Assembly (NCBI GenBank): GCA_022606425.2
Contig: JAHDVF020001365.1
Coordinates: forward strand, 434,001-498,000
Direction: 5' to 3'
Length of the DNA: 64,000 nt
DNA from: Lepidostoma basale
Lineage: Eukaryota > Arthropoda > Insecta > Trichoptera > Lepidostomatidae
This document shows, one piece after another, positions 52,204 through 62,734 of this stretch. The first letter of the stretch is position 1; the number at the start of each line of letters is the position of its first letter. Made by a program: the position numbers and the translations under genes. The notes under the pieces are model-generated. The model was not told where the DNA came from, searched no databases, and was given only the letters and a program-made list of their open reading frames with translations.

Positions 52204-52705
52204 GAATGTGATATGTGTTGTGTCTGCTAAGGTACTTCACCGTTGTACCGTGTTGCCGGCAGAAGGAGGTATCAGGAGGTATCACACGGTGTTACCCAAA
52301 AACACAACAAACTAATGTGTACATACTCTGTGTATGATAGTGTCGAATGAAAATATAAGAAGTGAATGCGGTGCGAATGATGGATCAAAATTATGAAAGG
52401 ATCATAAGGTGGTTTGGACACATGGAAAGAATGAATGAAGAAAGAATGTTAAAAAAATGATATGTTAACGATGTAAATGGAACTAGAAATAGAGAAAGAC
52501 CGAGGAAAACGTGGCACGATCAAATAAATCAAATATTGAATGTCGGGCATATGAGGAGTCAGAGAAATCGACGCGCGTGCATGACACGATGTATGAATGT
52601 TGTGGAAACGAAAGAAATATGTCAGGAAAGAAAAGTGTGACAGTCCATTCTTTCTGCCTACCCCTTCGGGGAGACGGCGTGATGGTTGGTTAGTTAGTCA
52701 GTTTA

Positions 52706-52900
52706 GACACTATCATACGCAGTTTTTCCATACTTTCGTTTAAGAGATTTCTTTATAATGCATTTGTTTTACTATTATTAGTTTTTTGGCATTTTCATGC
52801 TTTGCTTACATACATAATGGTCGGAACAAGAACGCCATTGTGCACTGCCATTTAAGCTTATTTGGATAGGCTATGTTTGCGATGTCAACTTTAAGTAATG
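52706..52900 (-). repeat. L-A LINE fragment
   Basis: Internal L-A piece in reverse (ACTATCATACGCAG to GCGATGTCAACTTTAAG), strongly mutated, without a 3' end. Confidence 0.6.
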
Positions 52901-52905
52901 TTACA

Positions 52906-53340
52906 AAATTGAAACTTATAACGAAACCGTAAAATGTAGAGCTTTCGTTTTCATAAAATATTTAATTATTTATGTATGTGTGTAACTGTAAAACTTGAAT
53001 GAATATTTTGAGTGTGACATACTTTTTTTAACAGTTTTAAAAAACACACGCCACCTATGACAGATTGAGCCCAAAACTCCGACCCGGAGTAATGTAATTA
53101 TCGCAGTGGCGTCACTGTGCCAAATGCATATTCATGGTCATTTGCATCCCCGACCATCAGTACCTGCCTGTCCCGCATTGAAATTAGAATAGGGGAGGAA
53201 AATCGACATTCCAATTTCGAAAATGCATTCTAGAAATTCGAAGTACTCCATTTTAATTTAGAACCGTTTATTTTAATAAGAGTTGATTTAAATTCTATTA
53301 ACAACATAATTTAATCATTTATTATCACAATAATTTAAAA
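52906..53340. other. No gene recognised
   Basis: Bases 53050-53200 are less AT-rich with no frame or repeat match. Confidence 0.3.
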
Positions 53341-53975
53341 TTTAAAATTTGGTTTGGTTCATGTGGTGCTCCCGTAAATTTGGAAATATTTCGTGTATAA
53401 TTGAATTGTTTTGGTCAATTTGATTTTCGCCGCACTTCATTATGGTTAGTTGTGACACGTAACAGTTTTTTTTTCTGTTTAAATGTTAAAATTATATACG
53501 TTTTTTCGTTTATATATAAAATTTTGAAAGGTTTAAAAAAAATATTTTCATTTGTTCCGCTGACAGTTTGAATAATTTCTTCAATAATATTTTTAAATTA
53601 TTGCTGGTGTTGGATAGTTTTAAGTGCCTTATTACAGTTAATTAAAAAAAAACAGTGGATACGTGGAATATAAATTAAATAAACACAAAAGTCTGACAAC
53701 ATGTGCACCATCTAAAAGAACATTATGTGTTAAATTTTATTTTTATTTTTATATCATTGTATTATAAATGATTTGTTTTAAATTTATTTTATGGACGTGG
53801 ACGATCGAAGTAAGCGCGGGAGATGCCTATTGGTGGCGATGAGGTTCGCAACCCATCACACCGCCTCTCGCGGGGACGAAAAGAGAAGAAAGGAGTGTCG
53901 CATCGGTTAAAGCCTGGCAGTCCATTCTTTCTGCCTACTCTTTCGGAGAGACGGCGTGATGGTTAGTTAGTTAGT
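53341..53975 (+). mobile_element. S retroposon, longest simple copy
   Basis: About 635 bp from TTTGGTTTGGTTCATGTGGT to TTAG repeats, with a single GTGGATACGTGGAA unit, so it defines the unduplicated S layout. The hairpin at 53818-53877 is partly damaged (CCTCTCGCGGGG). The 3' end is TCTTTCGGAGAGACGGCG. Confidence 0.82.
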
Positions 53976-53989
53976 ATAATTTCAATTAA

Positions 53990-54210
53990 AATAGTGTTTT
54001 CTAAAAGTTTTATTATATTTTATATGAATGAGATGTTTCGATTGTCAAAGGCATTATCAAATGAGGCATAAATCAAACGGTCTGCTGTTTATATAAACGA
54101 GTTGAACAGCAGCGCGTGTGATTTTTGCTAAATTTTAAGCCTTAGGCGAAACATGTCATTCACATAGAACGAAATAAATATTTGAGAAAACAAACGTTTT
54201 CATTTAAAAG
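53990..54210. mobile_element. Foldback element with GAAAC arms
   Basis: Same family as 17873-18118: GAATGAGATGTTTCGATTGT with TTATCAAATG, mirrored by TAGGCGAAACATGTCATTCA. It also contains an insert with ATATAAACGAGTTGAACAGC. Confidence 0.55.
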
Positions 54211-54259
54211 TGATGAGGATAATCCAAATTAATAAAAAAAAACGTATTTGCGTAACTGC

Positions 54260-54410
54260 ACATCGTATTACAATACTTTATTTCACATATTATTAGCACA
54301 GACATGTTTCGGTTATAACAATGTACACAATTTTAATATTGTACATTGAAAAAGGTTATGTTATACCTGAAACATGTCTGTGATAAGTGAAATGAAGTGT
54401 TGTAATAATA
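54260..54410. mobile_element. H7 foldback, decayed hammerheads
   Basis: Inverted arms CACAGACATGTTTCGGTTATAA and TTATACCTGAAACATGTCTGTG. The plus copy (54340-54390) reads UACA, UUGAAAA, AGGU..ACCU, GAAA, CAUG, UC, UGUG. Stem I and III fit, but the core has two changes. Confidence 0.5.
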
Positions 54411-54479
54411 AGTTTGTTATATTGATTTTAATATGAATACACAACACAAAGTGAAGGCGAATATGGAATAAAATCATCA

Positions 54480-55225
54480 ATGAGAGTAGGCTGACTTTTC
54501 GTGCACATATTGAGAGAATTTTTTTGCTCTGCACTGAGGATTTTGGGCTTCATCGTCCGGACCGGCAGAGTTTTCAGGGATCCTCATGTGCTCAGAGTCC
54601 TATACAACGCATTGTTTCGGAGCAGACTCGAAAGTGGTTCTGTGATATGGAGTCCTCACGAGCGAAATATTCCGTTATGCTGGAGAGGACACAGAAAAAA
54701 TTTCTGAGGTATCTCTACATGAGGAGTATCGTAGCTATCTGTGGCTCTATCCGACAGTTTTTCTTTTGGGAATTATCGGAACCAATTCTCTACAGCTTCG
54801 AAGAGATGGACATATTATAAACCCATTTCCTTAGATTAATCAGGGGATACTTCGAGAACTCGGCCATACTGGAGGATGTTGGTCTTTTTGTCCCCGATAG
54901 ATATCTCCGATAGCGATAGCACAGATTGTTTTACCTACCGGCCCCCAGAACCAACCTGCCTCTGGTGACACCGGTGGGAAGAGCAATTAATCTGCTGAAC
55001 GCGGTCTCCTCGGAGATCGACGTCTTTATTGAAAATACGTTCAGAAGGCAAATAATTCTGAGATAATTCTTAATTCTGGAGAGTATCCTGTCTTCCCAAT
55101 GTTGAACCATCTCTCATGCGTTTCTCGTAGTATACTATACACAATATATTATTTTACTTGTTCTCAATAGATGCCTTTAAAGGTAATTTTGTAATGTCTG
55201 TTGATGAAATAAACTGATTTGATTT
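54480..55225 (+). pseudogene. L-G jockey-like LINE, longest C-terminal copy
   Basis: Encodes FGLHRPDRQ/RTGRVFRDPHVLRVLYNALFRSRLESGSVIWSPHE, then LERTQKKFLRYLYMR, RGYFENSAILEDVGLFVPDRYLR and NLPLVTPVGRAINLLNAVSSEIDVF across several frames, then a 3' UTR ending AATAAACTGATTTGATTTGA. The polymerase core is missing. Confidence 0.82.
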
Positions 55226-55844
55226 GATAAAAAATACACATATTCATATCATTAAAATCGGGACGATAAACCGACTCCAAAACATGTTTATTTTTCAGTT
55301 GAAAGCTAAATTTATTGATTAAATTAAAGCCCTAAATCTCTCAAACAATTTGCTTACATTAATAATGTTTTCGAGCGCGTAAAAACAGCAAAAAACGCTT
55401 GTATTGGTTGTTACGTAAATTTATCTTGACTCAAAATATCTGTAGAAGTATTTGTTAAGTCCGGGATTAGGGTTATAAATTGCTTTGGGAAATGCCTAAT
55501 TAATCACCGAAAGCTTTGGACTAATTATTAAAATAATTTTATTTCGCCAGCCAGACTTACTAATTGTTAGTTTCAGTGAGAAATCTTTATTTCTTTGGGA
55601 AAATACATTCATTTGTCAGTGTATTTCTATATTTTGGCGTATTAATAGAGACTTGTTAAAAAACGTGTTTAAAAATCACGCTTTATAAAAGTATTGGTTT
55701 TTTTTTTGGCTTTGTATTCATTTCGTTCTTAATAAAAATTCATTCCAGATTGTCAGATAGCTTTTATAACTAATTAATTAACAGAATGTAATGATTGCTC
55801 ATCTTTTCATAAAGGTTAAACAAGGCGTTATTTTAAATTATAAA
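55226..55844. other. No feature recognised
   Basis: AT-rich spacer. Confidence 0.35.
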
Positions 55845-55965
55845 TAAAAGGAAGAAGACCCCCGAAACGGTGGAGAGAAAGCTAGAGTTCAGCGTCTCAA
55901 GAGAACCCGCCTGAAATAACAGACTCCTGAGTCTACCAAAAGTGAAGAAGAAGAAGAAGAGAATA
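55845..55965 (+). repeat. LINE 3' end with GAA tail
   Basis: Contains PPKRWREKARVQRLKRT-like codons and CTGAGTCTACCAAAAGTGAAGAAGAAGAAG, similar in kind to L-D ends. It lies just before the Penelope-like relic. Confidence 0.5.
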
Positions 55966-55989
55966 AAAGGGCACACAAGTCTCCCTAAT

Positions 55990-56202
55990 AATAATTTTTC
56001 TGAATTTGCTAACCACCTCATTGAAAAAGATCATTAATTTAATAAAGATAATGGCGTTGAAATTTTGCATGTTAATAATAGAAATACAATGTTGAGCAAT
56101 CTCGAAATTATAGAAATTAAAAAATCAATTATAAATAAAGGAAACATTATAAATAATCAAATAAATTTAACTTCAAGTCCAATCTTTGATTTATTTCCAT
56201 AA
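55990..56202 (+). pseudogene. Penelope-like element C-terminus (GIY-YIG end) relic
   Basis: One frame encodes NNFSEFANHLIEKDH, a stop, then FNKDNGVEILHVNNRNTMLSNLEIIEIKKSIINKGNIINNQINLTSSPIFDLFP and a terminal stop. The order FAxHLxExxH...ILH...xxLExxEIxK...LNxQ...SPxFDLF matches the end of Penelope-like reverse transcriptase/GIY-YIG proteins as I know the family. The N-terminal polymerase is not visible in the window. A hammerhead core follows ~185 bp downstream. A single in-frame stop is the only lesion here. Confidence 0.7.
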
Positions 56203-56480
56203 TTTTAAGTGATTACCTGAACCCAAATAAGAAGTTTAAATTATTATTAAAATTTTCAATTGAATCATAATATTTGTTATAACAAAAGCATAAACGTTCC
56301 AAAATAAATCTTTATAATATCTGTCAGATCTATTTACAATATTTAATATTTTTAATCTGTGTGTATCTTTATAATATGTATCACTGAAGAAGGACTGGTT
56401 GTCTGAAACATGTCTATGTAATTTTTAAAAAAGTAATCTAAGTATTGTATAAACAAAGTGTATATAAAAAATAGTGATAA
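56203..56480 (+). mobile_element. Penelope-like 3' region with H5 hammerhead
   Basis: AT-rich 3' UTR of the relic above, containing the ribozyme motif at 56386-56432 (CUGAAGA, GGAC/GUCU with a UGGUU loop, GAAA, CAUG, UC, UAUGUAAU). The core is complete, but the adjacent stem I (UAUCA / UAUGU) does not pair, so activity is doubtful. Confidence 0.65.
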
Positions 56481-56534
56481 ACTAATTAACATATTGTTTT
56501 ATGTCCTACGATGCAGAACGTTAACAATTTCTGT

Positions 56535-56705
56535 AAAAAATACTGCCTCACTGACGTCGACATATTTGGGATCCTTCAGAGATACTCGTATGTTATTTCC
56601 TAGTTTCATATAGATATTGTATTTTTGTTAACCGTTTTGTGTTCAAATGAGTCGCCTAAAGGTTTTTTGTTTTATGTGTCTCATTTGTGTATAAAATATA
56701 TTTTT
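56535..56705 (+). repeat. L-G2 LINE 3' UTR
   Basis: GACGTCGACATATTTGGGAT and AATGAGTCGCCTAAAGG, same as the reverse copy at 9459-9775. Confidence 0.7.
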
Positions 56706-56785
56706 TTTATCACATTTTCTTGTCAGGAAATCGAACCTGCGTCCTGTTACCACTCTGCCACGTAAATCGTTGAATGATATTCCAA
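56706..56785 (-). repeat. tRNA-like SINE head fragment
   Basis: The minus strand has ACGTGGCAGAGTGGTAACAG (A box) and GGTTCGATTTCCTGAC (B box). No SINE1 body follows, and the anticodon arm is not convincing, so it is not called as a tRNA gene. Confidence 0.5.
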
Positions 56786-57119
56786 TTTATGTTTATTATT
56801 TTAATATTTGAATTAAACATATATGGGACACTTGAGTAAAGACACAATATGTGTAAAATGTATGATATAAAGCACGTGAATTCGGATATTATGTTATATC
56901 TGAGCGAGCGCATTGGTTTATTTGGGGTAGACAGTGGAGCAAACACGAAACGGTTTCATGAAGAAAATTAAATATTTGCAAAGAGTCTGAATTTCACATC
57001 AAATTCAGAAAATACGTAACATTATAATGCCGAGGCGGTTGCATAGTGTTACAAGTGTGTTTCTTAATTAAATAATTGTACTGTGAAACTTCTCATTACG
57101 AGAATAATTCGTTCCAGAA
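56786..57119. other. No feature recognised
   Basis: Spacer. Confidence 0.3.
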
Positions 57120-57626
57120 TCTTCAGCTGAAATGACCTTTATACCGAAGTACGAGAACAGGTTAGTAAAGCCTCTGCCGTGTCGGGATGTCTGTAGAATC
57201 TGGTCTGGAAGAACAAGCACATGGGTATCGACAGCAAGAACAGAAATTATAAAACATGCGTACGACTTATCATGACGAACGCTGTAGAGAAGCGGGCCGA
57301 CACTTTGCGAACCAAGAGACTACTAAGAACATCGGAGGAAAAACTCTCCGAGGTCGTGTCCGCAACGTAGATATAAGAAAAACTTGCGAAATAGAGGGTA
57401 TCGTTCAGTGGAGTAGATCCAGAAGAAGATACTGGAGGGACCATGTAGCCCAAATGGATGGTGACAGACTTACATATACAGCCGCTTATGAAATCCCCTC
57501 TGGACACCGCCCACCTGAAAGACAGCCTAAGAGATGGAAGGACAGCTGGACCTCATCATCCGACGAGACATGATTTCTGTGTCATAGATCGCCAGAACTA
57601 TTAAAAGAAGAAGAAGAAGAAGAAAA
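57120..57626 (+). pseudogene. L-D LINE C-terminus with GAA tail
   Basis: Encodes GKTLRGRVRNVDIRKTCEIEGIVQWSRSRRRYWRDHVAQMDGDRLTYTAAYEIPSGHRPPERQPKRWKDSWTSSSDET and stop, then 50 bp and an AGAAGAAGAAGAAGAAG tail. Upstream, SGLEEQAHGYRQQEQ is in another frame. Confidence 0.85.
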
Positions 57627-57871
57627 ATCTTGCTCGTTGTGTGAAACACTCGTTCGTTTCCCATATAAATCAATGTAAAATACGATAATCCGTTCCATGC
57701 CGAAAATTTTTAAACATTTATTCAAATAAATTTACATACAGAAATAATGGTTAAAGAATTGTATTCGTTGTGGGAAACCCTCGTTAAGTAAAACAAAGGT
57801 TTTTCATATATTCTTAGGAAATTGAAAATAACTTTGGTTAATCCACTAATAATTTAAAAAAATATATTAAA

Positions 57872-57912
57872 AAACACGACATGTTTCGGAGGATACCTCC
57901 ATCTTCAGATGT
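57872..57912 (-). ncRNA. Hammerhead ribozyme (H3)
   Basis: The minus strand has ACAU, CUGAAGA, GGAGG/CCUCC, GAAA, CAUG, UC, GUGU. Core identical to 42841-42880. Stem I has one G-U pair. Confidence 0.75.
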
Positions 57913-58195
57913 AAAAATATAATATAAACTAAACAATGAAAGACTAATGTAAAAACGCATTTAAATTTCGATACAATAATTCAAATTTAAAAATTAACCT
58001 GGGCTATTTGTTATAAGTACTAATATTTGTTTTTTAACAGTTATAACTAATAAATAATAAAAATGCATGATGATAATATAAAAAAATACAAATAATTGTA
58101 ATTTAGAAAAAACATGCATCTGAAAAGACATAATTTATGTAGAAATTAATAAATGATTAATTTACATTTGATTAGGAATGGGAGTTTGGGAGATA

Positions 58196-58432
58196 AAACT
58201 CTGCCACTCTGCCACGACCTTCGTGGCAGAGTGGTTAGAGCTCTGACTTCCATACCGAAGGTCCCGGGTTCGATTCCCGGCGATGGCAGTAGGTGTAGAA
58301 TTCATGTGACAATAAAATGGCGATAGATTGGCTACCTTACACATGTCATGTGAATCATCAATATAATAGCTAAAATAATGTGTATACAGTAATTGGGTTT
58401 AAGCGACCTGTTGTATACAAGAAAAAAAAATG
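58196..58432 (+). repeat. SINE1 with snapback 5' end
   Basis: Intact A box (TGGCAGAGTGG) and B box (GGTTCGATTCC), with body to CCTGTTGTATACAAG and an A-run. The first ~14 bp are repeated inverted immediately upstream (CCACTCTGCCACGA facing TCGTGGCAGAGTGG at 58205-58234). It lacks the GTGTGATTGTCACACTGTC segment of other copies. Confidence 0.82.
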
Positions 58433-58484
58433 TATACAAAGTATTTAAGGAGAAATGAGTAAAAGGAGGAATCTGATTATTAAT

Positions 58485-58793
58485 TATGTTAATCTTTTTA
58501 TAGAAGGATTAATATCTAAAAAGATTAACATATGTAATCAAAATCTTCATAGATGGCACATTGAAACTGACATGTGAAATCTGGCAAAGGACTTTAACAT
58601 ATATACAACTTCCAAAAATTTGTCATACATGGTCATAAAGAAAGGTGGAATGGGGAATGTTGTAATTACATGAAGCGTGCGCTTAACCAAACCAATGACA
58701 GGCCATAAGTCCTGTAAACACCTTGATCAACCATATTCAGTTTCCAATTTCCATCTTCGTCTCTATTGAGATACAATTAAATCATGAATTAAT
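58485..58793 (+). repeat. R repeat
   Basis: Front half short, then AACCAAACCAATGACAGGCC to GAGATACAATTAAATC. Located inside the H3 element. Confidence 0.7.
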
Positions 58794-58920
58794 TATGTTT
58801 TAATATTTCGTGTTTTTTAATGTTTTTTTTTTAATAATTAGTGGATTAAAAAAAAAATTTAAATTTTCTGAGCATGTTTGATTCATAAAAAAATCGTCAT
58901 TATGGAATTCCATAGTATGA

Positions 58921-59596
58921 ATGTCTTAAGATTATTTTATTATTATTATTATTAAGTTTTTATGAAGTTGGATTTTTTTTTCTTGCTAGATCATTACATA
59001 ATGATATTTTGAGTACCTCTTGAAGAATAATGAGAATCATTCAAAGGATATCTGTGGAGCGTGTAAAGGTGAGGAAATACAGTGCTTTAAAGTGTGAATC
59101 CACTATATAAAGCATATAAAATATTTTTTGTTAATTATCATATGAATAATTAACTTTCTCTTGTATTACAGTGGACCTACACTCTCGATTTCCGCGGCAT
59201 TACAGAGAGCTTGAATTTTCATGTTCGTGCTAACATTTTGTTCAAAACGTGAAAAATCCGAATGTGTAAAGGGTGGAAAAATGTTGTACAAATGGACAAA
59301 ATCATGTTTTATTCCATTTACGAGAATATCACGAGACCGTGTGTGACGTTGGCCACTCTCAACGGCCTTAATGCACGTCATAGGGCTCCATGTATAAATC
59401 GATTATAATTCGGACCTTTCGCGTAATTTTCTTTCTTTATGAAGATGTTTGATAGGACGTAACGACGTATTTGAACAATGATGTAAAACTCCATATTAAA
59501 TAATTCATACGAAACCTTAGAGAATTTATTGCAAATTAAGCCCAATATAATTGTTCTCGATTTGTTTGAACTAAATGGGTTTTTAACTTTCTTTAC
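58921..59596. other. No gene; small foldback-element fragment
   Basis: Only 59468-59515 (TTGAACAATGATGTAAAACTCC) matches the foldback family. The rest is unmatched. Confidence 0.35.
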
Positions 59597-60022
59597 TAAA
59601 TGCAGTAGAAATGAGATCTCTTAGACGAATGTGTGCATACTCTGTGTATGATAGAGTGTCGAATGAAAATATAAGAAGTGAATGCGGTGCGAATGATGGT
59701 GTTATCAACAAAATAATGAAAGGATCATTAAGATGGTATGCACACATGGAAAGAATGAATGAAGAAGGAATGGTAAAAAAAGTATATGTCAACTATGCAA
59801 ATGGAACTAGAAACAGATGAGTCCGAGGAAAACACGGCACGATCAAACAAATCAAATATTGAATGTCAGCCGTGTGAGGAGTCAGAGAAATCGATGCGCG
59901 TGAATGACACAATTTTGAGGAAGGGAGAGAAATATGTCAGGAAAGAAAATTGTGGCAATCCATTCTTTCTACCTACCCCTTCGGAGACACGGCGTGATGG
60001 TTAGTTAGTTAGTTAGTTAGTT
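59597..60022 (+). mobile_element. L-A LINE 3' part
   Basis: Frame 59611-59820 encodes MRSLRRMCAYSVYDRVSNENIRSECGANDGVINKIMKGSLRWYAHMERMNEEGMVKKVYVN then a stop. The tail part is in another frame, and the 3' hairpin is altered (CCCCTTCGGAGAC). TTAG repeats to 60022. Confidence 0.83.
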
Positions 60023-60074
60023 TAATTGTTTTTATTAGAACATGTGTTATGTACATGTGTACTATTTCAAGTAA

Positions 60075-60215
60075 AAAAATAAATGTCAGTCACGTGAGGA
60101 GTCGTGCGTGCATGACACGATGTATGAATGTAGAGGAAGCGAAAGAAGTATGTCAGGACAGAACAGTGTGGCGGTCCATTTTCTCGGCCTACCCCAACGG
60201 CGTGGTGGTTGGTTA
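60075..60215 (+). mobile_element. L-A/L-C LINE 3' end
   Basis: CATGACACGATGTATGAATG...TGTGGCGGTCCATTTTCTCG then CCTACCCCAACGGCG with the hairpin deleted, ending GGTTGGTTAG. Confidence 0.7.
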
Positions 60216-60611
60216 GATACAACAAATATATATAATTAGATAAAAGCAATAATTTTCATTTAAGCACCAATTAGTTAAAATAAATTAATTGATCTGCGCG
60301 CCCAGAAATCAGCAACCCTTCAGCTGCGGTGGACCGCAGTAATCAATCTCCCTTTCAGTGAATTAACCCCTTGAGCGCGGTGTAACAAATGGCCAATAAA
60401 GGAATAAAGCGCGCAACAAAACAGATCGTATTGTGTTCGTTATCTGTTTACATTATACCAGCGACGGTTAAATAGCCAACGTTTATGCCAGATAATATTT
60501 TCAGCTGAAAATGAATCCGCATTCATATACAATACAAATAACAAAGCTAACGAAAGAAAGAAGATTTTTACTTTTTCTTGAACAATGATGTTATACAGGG
60601 TAGACCAATAG
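60216..60611. other. No repeat recognised
   Basis: Bases 60295-60430 look like single-copy DNA; the phrase AATTAACCCCTTGA also occurs at 40.46 kb. No coding frame. Confidence 0.3.
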
Positions 60612-61186
60612 CAGTGGCGATACGTCCATACAAGCCCAGAAGCCGGGCTTGCCTTAAAAAATCTATATTAAAAGCCGTCTACGAATAAAATATTATTTTG
60701 AATTTCGCGCGAGGGCATTGATGCGATTCAATTCGTTGAGTTGGAAATGACTTCTCCAACATGCGCAGAAATGACCGACGTGTATGTTTTATTTCACTTA
60801 TAAGTACCGTAGGAAAGACGCCCGCGAAATCGCCGACGCGACGTCCACATGTTTTGTTTCATGTTTTCGATGGGCTTCATATTGGGCTTTCAAAATGAAA
60901 AGGGTCTTTGTCGCACTTACGTATTTTTGGCTTGTAATCATATAGCTAGGTACATATATACCATAAGACATCTACATTTTTTGTATGGATTTGAAGCCGG
61001 GCTTTATCACTCTGAAGTATGTTACTATTCAATGTGTAACGGACTTCATTTATATTGTCAGAATGTTATCTGTCATTTACTTTATGTGCAGAAATGTTAT
61101 GCAAAGAATGATTATGTCATTTCTTTACGAATATTTATTTATAATTCCTTGGCTTGCCTTACTGGCTGACCCTAGGCACGCCATTG
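60612..61186. mobile_element. hAT-like element with exact 8-bp duplication
   Basis: 575 bp between ACCAATAG (60604-60611) and ACCAATAG (61187-61194). Ends CAGTGGCG and CGCCATTG are inverted. The left subterminal CAAGCCCAGAAGCCGGGCTT matches the hAT-like element at 34.6 kb. A 106-codon frame inside (60849-61169) has no transposase features, so the element is non-autonomous. Confidence 0.85.
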
Positions 61187-61339
61187 ACCAATAGTCTCTT
61201 AACATTTGAGAAGCCCTTTGCTTCCGCGCAATGGTGTTATTGGGGTGTGGAGAGTTTCAAACGCGAGAGCGATTAATAGGAATTTAGCGCCATAGCGTCA
61301 TATAACGGAGAACAACAAGTGCTTTGCGTCCACGAGTAC

Positions 61340-62085
61340 TATCAAAACAAATAAGCAAACCATCACGCCGTTTCCCAGCGCAGGGGTACGCAGAGAGAAT
61401 AGAACGCCACACTACTCTATCCTGACACACCTCTCTTGCTTCCTCACAAACACGCACGTCGATTCTTTTGTCTTCTAACATGACCAACCTTTAAAATTAG
61501 ATTAATTTGGTTATGCCATATTTTTCTCGATCTACCTCGACTCCGTACTCCATTTACAGCGTTAACGTATACTTTCTTAATCGTGATTTCTCCATCCATG
61601 CGCTCCATACATCCGAACTAACGCAGCGATCCTTTCATTATTTTGTTCATAATACCTTCTTCCGCTCTATATTTTTTCTTATATCAGCATTTGAGAATTT
61701 GTCGTTCATAGTTCTACCACACATACGTCTTAGGAACCTCATCTCTACCGCATTTATTCTGCTATTATCCTTTTTATACATAATGGTTTGGACCAGAACT
61801 TAATTGTGAACGGCCGTCTTCGCTTTCATTGATAAATTCTTGTTTCCATTACTATTTATTACATATTTTTAAAGCTCCATTCACTTTGTTACCCGCACCA
61901 ACCCTTCTTTCGATCACTATTCGTTCGGCCATCTGCTGTGAACATGGTACCTAAGTACACAAACTAAGTCACTCACTTGCTCCAAGTTCTCTTCGTTCAC
62001 ACTTATGTTACAAAACTGTCATTTGCTTTTACCTTTCAAAAGCAATCACCTTTGACATTCCGACATTCATCATTATTAAACGTTT
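61340..62085 (-). mobile_element. L-C LINE 3' part, long
   Basis: Reverse copy from a short tail (AAACAAATAAGCAAACC) through the hairpin to a region encoding (minus) a GSEAW-type segment, RRVGAGNKVNGALK-like and VNEENLEQVSDLVCVLRYH-like sequence. Many lesions. Confidence 0.8.
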
Positions 62086-62089
62086 CACT

Positions 62090-62640
62090 TGCATACCTCA
62101 TTCTTCGAAATATTCCGTTATGTTGGAGAGAGTTCAGAAAAAAAATTTGAGGAGCTCTACATGAGGGAGTATGGTAGTTACGGCATTTCTTTTGGGAATG
62201 CTCGGAACCAATTCTTTACAGCTTCGAAGAAATGGGCATCTCATTACCATTTCTTTAAATTAATAAGGGGATATTTCGAGAACTCGGCCGTGCTAGAGGG
62301 TGTTGGTCTTTTTGTCTCTGATAGATTTCTCCGACAGCGACAACACAGATTGTTTTACCTACCGGCCACCAGAACCAATCTGCCTCTTGTGACACCGGTG
62401 GGAAGAGCAATTAGTCTGCTCAAACGATCGACGTCTTTCATATTAGTGAAGGTACGTTCAGGAGACAAGACACAGACTTTAGAAAGTATCTTGTCTTCCT
62501 AATGTCGAACCATCTCTAATGCGTTCCTGGTATTATGTTGTATTTTTATAATATTTTACCTGTACTCAATAGATTGCCTTAAATATTTTGCGGTTTGTAA
62601 TGTCTTTTGAGCTAATAAACTGATTTGATTTGATACATTC
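62090..62640 (+). pseudogene. L-G jockey-like C-terminus
   Basis: Frame 62089-62502 includes RGYFENSAVLEGVGLFVSDRFLRQRQHRLFYLPATRTNLPLVTPVGRAISLLK; after a small deletion the RRQ-type end is in another frame. The 3' UTR ends AATAAACTGATTTGATTTGA. Confidence 0.83.
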
Positions 62641-62734
62641 TCGACACCAAGACTTGTAATTCGTCCACACTATCCGCAACGATCATTTGTGCATCAAAGG
62701 TAGGTTCACAACCGAAACATATCTGCAAAAAAAA

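Larger units (their letters stand above)
51834..52312. mobile_element. H8 foldback element with SINE1 inserted
   Basis: H8 begins with TAATTGCGTAGATTTTCACGG (reverse of its end at 12.75 kb), is interrupted by SINE1 (51873-52105), then continues through inverted arms GTTGTGTTTTTGGGTGACAC / GTGTTACCCAAAAACACAAC. It is inserted in L-A with an ~11-bp duplication. Confidence 0.72.
51756..52698 (+). mobile_element. L-A LINE split by an H8 element carrying SINE1
   Basis: L-A at 51756-51833 (GTDKRRMKVE-type debris) resumes at 52313 through RWFGHMERMNEERM, RERPRKTWHDQINQILNVGHMRSQRNRRACMTRCMN, hairpin CCCCTTCGGGG and TTAG tail to 52698. AATGTGTACAT occurs on both sides of the insert (about 51823-51833 and 52313-52323). 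Confidence 0.8.
57815..58920. mobile_element. H3 hammerhead element, complete but twice interrupted
   Basis: The left terminal repeat (GAAAATAACTTTGGTTAATC...) is inverted relative to the right one (58800-58870, AATAATTAGTGGATTAAA). The body resembles 10.8-11.2 kb. SINE1 (58196-58432) and R (58485-58793) inserted into it, and its body resumes after each (GTATTTAAGGAGAAATGAGT; GAATTAATTATGTTTTAATA). Confidence 0.75.

Noticed and set aside
56706..56785. tRNA gene
   Set aside because: A and B boxes are present, but no convincing acceptor and anticodon arms; more likely a SINE head.
60849..61169. 106-codon frame inside the hAT-like element
   Set aside because: No transposase motif, and the element is too short; it looks fortuitous.
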